Positions 24,395 to 31,974 of a stretch of 51,882 nucleotides of DNA are shown piece after piece (position 1 is the first letter of the stretch; each line of letters starts with the position of its first letter). The translations under genes were made by a program, and so were the position numbers. The stretch spans positions 1 through 51,882 of the forward strand of contig CALFWR010000010.1 of the NCBI GenBank assembly GCA_937928555.1, in the 5' to 3' direction. The notes under the pieces are model-generated. The model saw only the letters and a list, made by a program, of their open reading frames with translations. It was not told the origin of the DNA and ran no database searches. This stretch comes from an uncultured Pirellulaceae bacterium (lineage in GTDB: Bacteria; Planctomycetota; Planctomycetia; Pirellulales; Pirellulaceae).

Positions 24395-25423
24395 CTACGA
24401 AATCCTGACCACCATTTTGTCCAGTGGGTTGCGGACTTTGGCAAAGCCCGCTTGTTCGTCATCGGCGGCTCGATAGCCCACCGGAAGTACAATCGTGGCC
24501 CGCAGATTCTTGTCGGTCAGCCCGAGAATCTGATCGTACTCATCGGCGACGAAGCCTTCCATCGGACAGGAGTCGATTCCCAGCATCGCACAGGCTGCCA
24601 ACGCGGTGCCCATCAGAATGTAAGTCTGCTTGCTGGCCCAGCGAGCCCGTTTTTCGTCGTCCATTCCCATGATCGCACCGATCATTTGTCCCGCGTATTG
24701 GTCCAGCGTTCCCGGTTCAAGGCCACGAATCTGTTCGGTCAGTCGGGCATTGTCTTTGATGTATTGCTCATCAATGTTGGTCCGGATGGCAAACACAATC
24801 ACCGCCGATGCGTCGCGAACCTGAGTCTGGTTGTATGACACGGGCATCAGTTTTTCCTGCAGTGCCCGGTCCTGAATCACGACCAGTTGATACGGCTGAA
24901 GCCCGAACGATGAAGCCGAAAGATTGGTGGCGTTCAAGATCGTTTCTAGGTCTTCGGCGCTGACATGGCGGTTGGCATCGAACTTTTTGCAGGCGTATCG
25001 CCACGCGAGGGCACGCACGAACTGGTTGCCGAATTCAGGATGATGCTCGGTCGTCGCCGGTGCCCCATCGGGCTTCCACTGGACGATGTTGCTTTGCTCG
25101 GTCAGGGCAACGGCGTGCTCAAGGTTCGTCAAAAGCTGGTCTGCCAACTGGTCGACTTGCTCGGGAGAAAAGATCTGATTCATTTCGTCTTCACCCGATT
25201 CGTAACCTTCGGTGTCGGACGCGGTTCCGAACCGGTTTTTGAAGTCTCCCAATTGTTGCTTGAGGTCGCCGATCGTTTTTTGGGCCGGTTCTCCGCGTGA
25301 CTGCTGAAGCCACGAAGCGATATGGACCGGCGCAAAGTCAAACGATTCGATGCCGCAGCATTCTTTGACGCAGAGCATTTCGCAGAAGGAGAGCAAACTG
25401 GAGAGTGGAGATGAAAGAGCCAT
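24395..25423 (-). CDS. Nitroreductase with an N-terminal Cys-rich extra domain
   Basis: 342 aa. Residues from about 128 form a nitroreductase: RALAWRYACKKFD, ATNLSASSFGLQPYQLVVI, YNQTQVRDASAVIVFAI, ILMGTALAACAMLGIDSCPMEGF, LPVGYRA; FMN-binding and the NAD(P)H:flavin oxidoreductase fold are indicated by ASSFGLQPYQ. The first 110 residues (CEMLCVKECCGIESFDFAPVHIASWLQQ, then LKQQLGDFKNRFG) are not part of that fold and have a C-x3-C-x3-CC cluster. This could be an added regulatory or binding domain. The fusion sits in one uninterrupted frame. The enzyme probably reduces flavins, quinones or nitro compounds with NAD(P)H. Confidence 0.85.
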   Translation of the reverse strand: MALSSPLSSLLSFCEMLCVKECCGIESFDFAPVHIASWLQQSRGEPAQKTIGDLKQQLGDFKNRFGTASDTEGYESGEDEMNQIFSPEQVDQLADQLLTNLEHAVALTEQSNIVQWKPDGAPATTEHHPEFGNQFVRALAWRYACKKFDANRHVSAEDLETILNATNLSASSFGLQPYQLVVIQDRALQEKLMPVSYNQTQVRDASAVIVFAIRTNIDEQYIKDNARLTEQIRGLEPGTLDQYAGQMIGAIMGMDDEKRARWASKQTYILMGTALAACAMLGIDSCPMEGFVADEYDQILGLTDKNLRATIVLPVGYRAADDEQAGFAKVRNPLDKMVVRIS

Positions 25424-25597
25424 TTTGTTCTGTTGTTGGTGATGGGTCGGCGACGGCCGTCACGAACAGTATAGCGCAAGAGGTAATTTATGGGAGGGCG
25501 AGCCGGCCGTTGGCCGCGTGTCCAAGCCCACGCCATTTTCAAATGGTGGACACTTCAACCCTGCCAATGATTGCAGCTTCACGCCACGACCACGTTG

Positions 25598-27490
25598 CTA
25601 CTTGGAGACTGTCATTTCGATCCAACTGGCGTCGGTGGCGTTGTGGTACACGCGATGCGTTGCCGCAGTGAAGTCCGAATCGTCGGCCTCGAAGACGTTG
25701 GGGACGTACTTCTGGGGGTTGCGATCGATGTACGGAAACATGGTGCTCTGCACGTGGATCATGATGCGGTGGCCTTTCTTGTAAGTGTGGCACACTCCCT
25801 GAAGTGGCAGATCCACCGTCGTGACTTCGTTCGGCACAAAGGGCTTTGGCGTTTCGTAGCCTTCACGGAAGCGGCCGCGGATGACTTCGCTGCGGACAAG
25901 CTGCTCAAAGCCACCAAAGTTCAAACCCGGCTGTGATCCGGCGACAAACGGATGGTCGTCCGGGTACACATCGATCAGCTTGACCATCCAGTCGGCCGCT
26001 GACTGCGACGTCGAAACTCGCAAGTGAGACAACACTTCGCCGGTCAGCGTGATCGGTTCGGTCAGCGGTTCGCTTTGGAATACCAGCACGTCATTGCGGG
26101 CCGAAGCAAACCGCTGGTCATCGGTCATGAACTCGCGGGGCGTGAAACGAAGCGTGATGTCCGCGCGGTCGCGATAGGGAACCGGGTTCATCGGATCGCT
26201 GATGAATTCAGAAAAAGCACCCGCCTCCTGAGCACCGGCAGCGGGAGCATCGACGGTAAGCTTTTTGTCCGCCCCAAAGTAACGCTTGACCCTGGACGCT
26301 TCGGCAGGCGGCCACTGGGCGAACTTCTTCCACTCTCTTGCTCCGGTGTCGTAGACAAGGGCTTCGAAATCCGGAGCCGCGCCTTCGCCTTTGAGGAAGT
26401 GAGCAAAAAACGGTGCCTCGATCTTGCTTTGGTAAAAGTCCTGCAAGCCGCTTTCAAAACCAAGCTTTCCCACGGTGTAGATTTTGTCACCCTCGCCGCG
26501 TCGCGACCATTCGCCATGCTCCCACGGCCCCATCACCATCGCGTTGAAGTTGCCATCGTTGTTCTCTTCGATTTCGCGATAGGTGTTGAACGGCCCGTAG
26601 AGGTCTTCGGCGTCGAACAGACCACCGACGACCAGGGTGTTGGTTTTGATGTTTCTCAGATGCGGCAGAATGCGGCGCTTTTGCCAAAATGAGTCGTAGT
26701 TCGGGTGTTCGGTAAGCTGCTGCCAGAACTCATTTCCCCGCACGAACAAACGGTCCGCGTTTTTGAGCGAACCAAGATTCATATAAAACGTCCAGGCGTC
26801 TCGGGAATCGGGACGAACTTCGGGGTACCACTTCTGGGATGTCGGTCCCACGTGCTGATAGCCAAAAGTATTCGTGGCCGTCAGGTAGCTGAGCAGATAC
26901 GCACCGTGATGGTGAAAGTCATCAAAAAAGAAATCCGAAATCGGGGCTTGGGGAGAAGACGCCACCAGGGCCGGGTGATGATTGGGCAACGCAGCGGTGC
27001 AGTAAAAGCCAGGATACGAGATCCCCCACATGCCGACTTTGCCATTGTTGTTACGAACGCGTTTTACCAGCCACTCGACGGTGTCGTAGGTATCGGAGCT
27101 TTCATCGACCACTTTTTCATCGTCAACATTGGGTCGCATGTTGTTGTATTTGCCTTCGGACATGAACCGACCGCGAACGTCCTGCGAGACAAAGATGTAC
27201 TTTTGATCTTCCATCAGCGCCGACGGACCGATCTGCGGCGAATACTCGGTGCCGTAGGGAGCACTGCTGTAGGGCGTGCGTTTGAGCATGATCGGCCATT
27301 TCTGACTGGTATCACGCGGCGTGTAGATGATGGCGTAGAGCTTCACCCCATCGCGCATCGGAATTTGGACTTCCGTTTTCTGGTAGGCGGCCTGGATGCG
27401 TGCCACATCGGGAAGCTGCTGGGCAAAAAGGGCCGAGCCGCCAAGGACAAAAATGAGGAACGCGGCAAAGAGCAATCTGGAATTGTTCAT
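25598..27490 (-). CDS. CocE/NonD-type serine hydrolase (X-Pro dipeptidyl-peptidase S15 fold)
   Basis: 630 aa from the ATG at 27490, which gives a signal peptide MNNSRLLFAAFLIFVLGGSALFA. Alpha/beta hydrolase signatures: VQIPMRDGVKLYAIIYTP, the nucleophile in GMWGISYPGFY (GxSYxG), the acid in GGLFDAEDLYGPF, and the histidine in GPWEHGEWS. The C-terminal half is the beta-jellyroll domain (EPLTEPITLTGEV, KGHRIMIHVQSTMFPYIDRNPQ). It is probably an exported esterase or peptidase; in this group the substrate varies (cocaine esterase, cephalosporin acylase, X-Pro peptidase). A longer frame to 27553 would add 21 residues and spoil the leader. Confidence 0.9.
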   Translation of the reverse strand: MNNSRLLFAAFLIFVLGGSALFAQQLPDVARIQAAYQKTEVQIPMRDGVKLYAIIYTPRDTSQKWPIMLKRTPYSSAPYGTEYSPQIGPSALMEDQKYIFVSQDVRGRFMSEGKYNNMRPNVDDEKVVDESSDTYDTVEWLVKRVRNNNGKVGMWGISYPGFYCTAALPNHHPALVASSPQAPISDFFFDDFHHHGAYLLSYLTATNTFGYQHVGPTSQKWYPEVRPDSRDAWTFYMNLGSLKNADRLFVRGNEFWQQLTEHPNYDSFWQKRRILPHLRNIKTNTLVVGGLFDAEDLYGPFNTYREIEENNDGNFNAMVMGPWEHGEWSRRGEGDKIYTVGKLGFESGLQDFYQSKIEAPFFAHFLKGEGAAPDFEALVYDTGAREWKKFAQWPPAEASRVKRYFGADKKLTVDAPAAGAQEAGAFSEFISDPMNPVPYRDRADITLRFTPREFMTDDQRFASARNDVLVFQSEPLTEPITLTGEVLSHLRVSTSQSAADWMVKLIDVYPDDHPFVAGSQPGLNFGGFEQLVRSEVIRGRFREGYETPKPFVPNEVTTVDLPLQGVCHTYKKGHRIMIHVQSTMFPYIDRNPQKYVPNVFEADDSDFTAATHRVYHNATDASWIEMTVSK

Positions 27491-27596
27491 AATGGAATCA
27501 CAAAATCCGGGGGCAACTTGAACGATCAAAAATCTGCGGTGGTGCGGTTGCAAAGTTCAACAGTTTGTCAGCGGCGCCAGCGGCTCACTTGGGATT

Positions 27597-29060
27597 CTAA
27601 CCGAAACTCTTCGAAATGGCTTCGGCACGAAAGCCATCGTCGATGGTTTCGAAATGATCAAGCGTCATTTTGGACGGATGGTCTACGCCACAGGCCCGGC
27701 AAAGCTGCAGGACTTCTTTTCGCAAAACGGTAATGTAATTCGCAAGCCGCGCGCCCTTATCGGTTGGATCAAGCCCTCGCATCAGCCACTTGTCCTGGGT
27801 CGCCACGCCGGTGGGGCACTTTCCGGTGTGGCAAATCTGGGCCTGAATGCAACCGATAGCAAGCATCGCGGTCCGCGCCACGTGGACCATGTCGCAACCC
27901 ATCGCCATCGCCAACAGCGTCTCTTCGGGCAGCCCCAGTTTGCCAGAGCCAACAAATACAACATCGTCACCCAGCCCAGCCTGCTGGAAAATCCCGTGCA
28001 CGCGGTGAAAGCCCAACTTGAAAGGCAGCGAAACGTGATCCGAGAAAGTCAACGGCGCCGCACCGGTTCCGCCTTCGCCGCCGTCGATTGCCAGAAAGTC
28101 GATCCCACGGCTGCCAGATTCCATCAGCTTGACCAGATCATGCCAGAAGTCCAACTGCCCAACAGCTGATTTGATTCCCACCGGAAGCCCCGACAGCTCT
28201 GCAAGGCGTTCCACAAAGTCCAACATCTGGTCAGCATTGCCGAACATCCGGTGCGCGTTGGGAGAAAGGCAGCTTTGCCCCACTGGAATCCCACGAATCG
28301 CAGCGATCTCGGGGGTGACTTTTTTGCCCGGCAGCACGCCACCGCGACCCGGTTTGGCACCCTGGGAAATTTTGACTTCGATGGCTTTGATGTTGTACTT
28401 CTGACAGGTTTCGACGAATCGTTTTTCGTCGAAAGTTCCGTCGCCCGCGCGAGCGCCGTAGTATCCGGTCCCCAACTGCCACACCAGATCACTGCCATGA
28501 TCGTGATGCGGCGAGACGCCGCCTTCGCCGGTGTTCTGCAAGCAACCACAGATCGCCGCCCCGCGGCTCATCGCTTCTACCGCCGGTGCACTCAGCGACC
28601 CGTAACTCATCGCCGAAATGTTGATGATCGATTGGGGTGTGAACGCTTGTTTGCGGCCGCGTGCCTGGCCAAGGACTTTAGCGCAGCAAAGCGTGTAGTT
28701 GGGATCGTAGTCCGGATCTTCGGGCTGCGGATCGAACAGCGGAAACGTGGTTTGTTTGATGATCAGATAGCCACGCGAACCGGTGAAATCATTGTCGGTA
28801 CCAAAACCAAAGTAGTTGTTGGATTTGTCCGCCGACCGATAGACCCACTCGCGATCGTCCCGATTGAATGGCCTTTCCTCGTTGTTGTCGGCCACGATGT
28901 ACTGACGAATTTTGGGGCCCAACTCCGAAAGCACATGTCGGCCGTGTCCCACCACCGGATAGTTTCGCAGAATGGGATCTTTCTTTTGCGTGAGGTCGTG
29001 AATCGCCACGATCACGATCAGGACAGCAACAATGGCAAGGACGATAATGAAAATGAACAT
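27597..29060 (-). CDS. FMN-binding glutamate synthase-like protein
   Basis: 487 aa. A single N-terminal membrane helix (about 1-22, MFIFIIVLAIVAVLIVIVAIHD) is followed by a Glu_synthase barrel: FTPQSIINISAMSYGSLSAPAVEAM, ISQGAKPGRGGVLPGKKV, LAIDGGEGGTGAAPLTFSD. The iron-sulfur cysteines appear in CIQAQICHTGKCPTGVAT, as in ferredoxin-dependent glutamate synthase. No glutaminase or FAD domain is fused, so it is a stand-alone barrel like the GltB2-type proteins that act as archaeal and bacterial small glutamate synthases or flavoprotein oxidoreductases. The true electron partner and substrate are unknown. Confidence 0.9.
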   Translation of the reverse strand: MFIFIIVLAIVAVLIVIVAIHDLTQKKDPILRNYPVVGHGRHVLSELGPKIRQYIVADNNEERPFNRDDREWVYRSADKSNNYFGFGTDNDFTGSRGYLIIKQTTFPLFDPQPEDPDYDPNYTLCCAKVLGQARGRKQAFTPQSIINISAMSYGSLSAPAVEAMSRGAAICGCLQNTGEGGVSPHHDHGSDLVWQLGTGYYGARAGDGTFDEKRFVETCQKYNIKAIEVKISQGAKPGRGGVLPGKKVTPEIAAIRGIPVGQSCLSPNAHRMFGNADQMLDFVERLAELSGLPVGIKSAVGQLDFWHDLVKLMESGSRGIDFLAIDGGEGGTGAAPLTFSDHVSLPFKLGFHRVHGIFQQAGLGDDVVFVGSGKLGLPEETLLAMAMGCDMVHVARTAMLAIGCIQAQICHTGKCPTGVATQDKWLMRGLDPTDKGARLANYITVLRKEVLQLCRACGVDHPSKMTLDHFETIDDGFRAEAISKSFG

Positions 29061-29152
29061 GGCTGGTCCCGGGTTGAGTTGGCATCCATTTTACCGCGTC
29101 TGCCCAAGCACAGAAAGCGCACCAACGGGACCGGCAACCGGCGGCCCGGGGT

Positions 29153-30277
29153 CTACGGCAAAACCCAGCGGGCGACGCTGCCGTCGGCTCCGACAGCCCA
29201 GCCGGATTTTCCGCTGGGCGAAAAGCTGACCGCATGAAAGCCCTTGTTGCTGATGCGAACCCATTTGTTGCCAAGGTCCGTCGAAATGTCGGTTCCATTG
29301 GGGCCGACCGCGACGACTTTGACTTCGCGCCCTTTGCGAAACGAAGCCACACAACTACGGTAGCCACTGGGCGGCATGCGCGGGCTGGGCGTGGTCCACG
29401 TGCGTCCGCCGTTCTCGGTCACGGCATAGTTGCTGGTCGTGTTGTCTTCGTCCAAATAGTCACCACCGACTGCCACGCCGCGTGATTCATCGGCGAACCA
29501 CATCGAGAAAATTCCGCTTGACGGATTCCTTGCGATCGGGACCGGCCCGCCAAACCGCCATGTTGAACCGCGGTCTTTGGACACAAGAATACGCGAAGAA
29601 GTTCTGCTTTCTCCCTCCGGTGCGCCACCGAGTCCAATAAAGCAGGTGGCTTCGCCGACGACACACATGTTGGTTCCACTGGCCGCAAAGCCGGCCTCGC
29701 CCGGTCCCGCGAGCGCCTGGTTTTTGCTTTTCACTGATCGCCACGTCACACCGCCGTCTCTGCTACGCGCGATCCAGAACTTGCCATCGATCGGATCGCT
29801 CATCAGGACGCCGTACTGGTCGTCCCAAAACGAAATCGAATCAAAGAAAGCATCCTTTTTCGAGCCACAGGCTTTCCACGTGCGCCCGCCATTGGAAGTC
29901 CGATACACACGAGCGAGGTCGCCAGAACTGATCACCACCGCCGTCCCGTCATCAAAGCCATGCACGTCGCGAAAGTCCAACTCCTGGGCACCGGCGATGG
30001 TGTGACGTTTCCACGTCTCACCGCCGTCGGCAGAACTGATCACCGACCCCTGACTGCCGGAGGCCCAGATGACCTGGTCGCTGACAACATGCAGGCCGCG
30101 AAAGTTGGCCGTCGTTCCCACGTCGATCGATCGCCACGGAGAAACCACCACGCGGTCGGTGCTTGCGTCGACAGGAAATTTTTCTTTTTCCTGAGCCAGC
30201 GAAATGCCGCTGCACAGCACGATCACCACGGCGATCGAGAGTAGAATTGCGAAACAGGTTACGGAGAGGTTTTTCAT
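29153..30277 (-). CDS. Exported Ycf48/BNR-repeat protein
   Basis: 374 aa from 30277, with signal peptide MKNLSVTCFAILLSIAVVIVL. Repeated units with SxDGGxTW (SSADGGETWKRHT, TSNGGRTWKACG, SRDGGVTWRSV, SKDRGSTWRFGG, TENGGRTWTTP) mark a BNR/Ycf48-like beta-propeller. It ends with VSFSPSGKSGWAVGADGSVARWVL. In cyanobacteria Ycf48 helps assemble photosystem II; in planctomycetes such proteins are common and their function is unsettled. The gene upstream (pheA) is separated by a MITE. The start at 30340 gives a non-signal extension. Confidence 0.85.
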   Translation of the reverse strand: MKNLSVTCFAILLSIAVVIVLCSGISLAQEKEKFPVDASTDRVVVSPWRSIDVGTTANFRGLHVVSDQVIWASGSQGSVISSADGGETWKRHTIAGAQELDFRDVHGFDDGTAVVISSGDLARVYRTSNGGRTWKACGSKKDAFFDSISFWDDQYGVLMSDPIDGKFWIARSRDGGVTWRSVKSKNQALAGPGEAGFAASGTNMCVVGEATCFIGLGGAPEGESRTSSRILVSKDRGSTWRFGGPVPIARNPSSGIFSMWFADESRGVAVGGDYLDEDNTTSNYAVTENGGRTWTTPSPRMPPSGYRSCVASFRKGREVKVVAVGPNGTDISTDLGNKWVRISNKGFHAVSFSPSGKSGWAVGADGSVARWVLP

Positions 30278-30325
30278 GAACGTGAGCGCCGAAGGAATGG
30301 TGGTGCGCCGGGGTGAATAGCTTAA

Positions 30326-30509
30326 ACCGAAATTATTCACGACGACGGGCGCTGATTGCCGTTGTCACACCAGGCGTACCCCAAAGCAGGATCGCATCCG
30401 GAAATTCGGTTTACCTCGCGGATGAAGTCCAAAAGAGGATTTTTTACCTGAAGCTGGAACCTTTGGGTTAACTCTAAAAGCCACGCCCACGCCTCGTGAA
30501 TAATCCGGG
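30326..30509 (-). mobile_element. MITE family 2, at the pheA stop codon
   Basis: 184 bp. Left end CCGAAATTATTCACGACGACGGGCGC, right end GCCTCGTGAATAATCCGGG at 30509. The next base is the first of the pheA TGA stop (complement of 30510-30512). Interior resembles the copies at 12752 and 14519. Confidence 0.85.
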
Positions 30510-31628
30510 TCAAAGCACACCTTCGCCAACCGGGAAACTGCCGAGCACCGTGAGGCTTTTGCAGTGGGCGCTTGCTTCGCCAATCACCGTGGCGACGCGT
30601 GGATCTTTGCGGTGACCTTCGATGTCGATAAAGAAAGTGTAGTCCCAGTTCTCTTCGCGGCTGGGTCTCTTTTCGATATGCGACAGATTGATCTCGTTAC
30701 GTTTGAAAACACCCAAAACATCGACCAGCGAACCGGGTCGGTGGTCTGCGGTGAACATGATCGACGTTTTGTCTCTGGCCGACATTTCGGTCTCCTGCGG
30801 CGAAAGGACCAGAAATCGCGTGATGTTCGATTGACGGTCTTCGATCGCTTCGAACATCGGATGAAGCCCGTAAATCTCACCGGCCAGCGATGAACCAATG
30901 GCCGCGGAATCTGAATCAGAGTTGGCATCAAATTCGGCTTTGGCCTGCTTTGCCGCAGCGGCAGTGCTTTCGGCGGGAATTCGCTGGGCGTTGGGATACT
31001 GCGTCGCCAGCCAGTTACGACACTGGGCAAACGCCTCGGGCCGCGAGTAAATTCGTTTGACATCTTCGGGCTTGCCATTGGACAGCAGGCAGAAGTGAAT
31101 CGCGAGGCGAACTTCGCCGTAAATGTTCACCCGGTCGTGGTACTGGAGAAACGCATCCAGCGTTTCATTGATCCCGCCACCGATGCTGTTTTCGATCGGC
31201 ACCAGACCATAGTCCACATGCCCCCGCGCGACCTCCTCGAAGACGCCTTCGATTGCGCGGAGGTTTTCGTATTCCACGCAAGCACCGAACTTGCGGGTCG
31301 CCGCGAGGTGACTGAACGTTCCCACCGGGCCAAGGTAGCCAATACGAAGCGGCTGCTCGAGCTTGAAGCTGCCGGACATCATCTCGCGGTAGATCGCTTC
31401 GAGGGCTTCCTGGGGAAATTTGCCATCGGCGTTAAGGTCCGCGATCTTCTTCATCACTGCGGCTTCGCGGTGAGGCGCATAGATGGGAATGTTGGAACCC
31501 TGTTTGATCTTGCCGACTTCGATCACGTGCTGGGCGCGTTGGTTGATCAGGCGGACCAGTTCGCGATCAATTTTGTCGATATTGTCGCGCAGTTCGGAAA
31601 GGGGTTCGTCGTTGGGGTTTGAGTTCAT
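30510..31628 (-). CDS. pheA: Chorismate mutase / prephenate dehydratase (P-protein)
   Basis: 372 aa from ATG 31628 (MNSNPNDEPLSELRDNIDKIDRELVRLINQRAQHVIEVGKIK). An N-terminal AroQ-type chorismate mutase helix bundle (about 10-90) is followed by prephenate dehydratase (RIGYLGPVGTFSHLAATRKFG, FEEVARGHVDYGLVPIENSIGGG). A C-terminal ACT domain holds the phenylalanine-sensing GSLVDVLGVFKRNEINLSHIEKRPS. The product leads to phenylpyruvate, the last step before phenylalanine. In the upstream direction, the 45-bp repeat array (31633-31856) stays in frame and would add repeats of PVGTGPTLQNQNSA, but this is not part of the protein: the start at 31628 matches other P-proteins. The stop is followed directly by a MITE. 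Confidence 0.95.
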   Translation of the reverse strand: MNSNPNDEPLSELRDNIDKIDRELVRLINQRAQHVIEVGKIKQGSNIPIYAPHREAAVMKKIADLNADGKFPQEALEAIYREMMSGSFKLEQPLRIGYLGPVGTFSHLAATRKFGACVEYENLRAIEGVFEEVARGHVDYGLVPIENSIGGGINETLDAFLQYHDRVNIYGEVRLAIHFCLLSNGKPEDVKRIYSRPEAFAQCRNWLATQYPNAQRIPAESTAAAAKQAKAEFDANSDSDSAAIGSSLAGEIYGLHPMFEAIEDRQSNITRFLVLSPQETEMSARDKTSIMFTADHRPGSLVDVLGVFKRNEINLSHIEKRPSREENWDYTFFIDIEGHRKDPRVATVIGEASAHCKSLTVLGSFPVGEGVL

Positions 31629-31632
31629 AAAA

Positions 31633-31856
31633 GTAGGGCCGGTTCCCACCGGCCGCGCCGAATTTTGGTTTTGGAGAGTAGGGCCGGTTCCCACCGGCCG
31701 CGCTGAATTTTGGTTTTGGAGAGTAGGGCCGGTTCCCACCGGCCACGCTGAATTTTGATTTTGGAGAGTAGGGCCGGTTCCCACCGGCCACGCTGAATTT
31801 TGGTTTTGGAGAGTAGGGCCGGTTCCCACCGGCCGCGCTGAATTTTGGTTTTGGAG
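31633..31856. repeat. Tandem array of five REP-like hairpins
   Basis: GGCCGGTTCCCACCGGCC starts at 31637, 31682, 31727, 31772 and 31817 with an exact period of 45 bp. The intervening sequence is GCGCTGAATTTTGGTTTTGGAGAGTAG-like with few changes. It lies just upstream of pheA. A single inverted copy follows at 31944. Confidence 0.95.
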
Positions 31857-31943
31857 ATATGTCCGAAGCTGTCAGCAGCTCGACTTCAAGATCGACTTCA
31901 AGATCGAAGTTTGAAACCTGAAATCGAAGTTTGAATCGAAGTC

Positions 31944-31961
31944 GGCCGGTGGGAACCGGCC
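31944..31961. repeat. REP-like palindrome, inverted copy
   Basis: GGCCGGTGGGAACCGGCC, 13 bp before the TAG stop of the prolyl oligopeptidase gene on the minus strand. It could terminate both transcripts here. Confidence 0.8.
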
Positions 31962-31974
31962 CTACGGCGACCGC

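Noticed and set aside
31629..31829. An N-terminal extension of pheA made of PVGTGPTLQNQNSA repeats
   Set aside because: It is the REP array read in frame. The start at 31628 matches the usual P-protein N-terminus.
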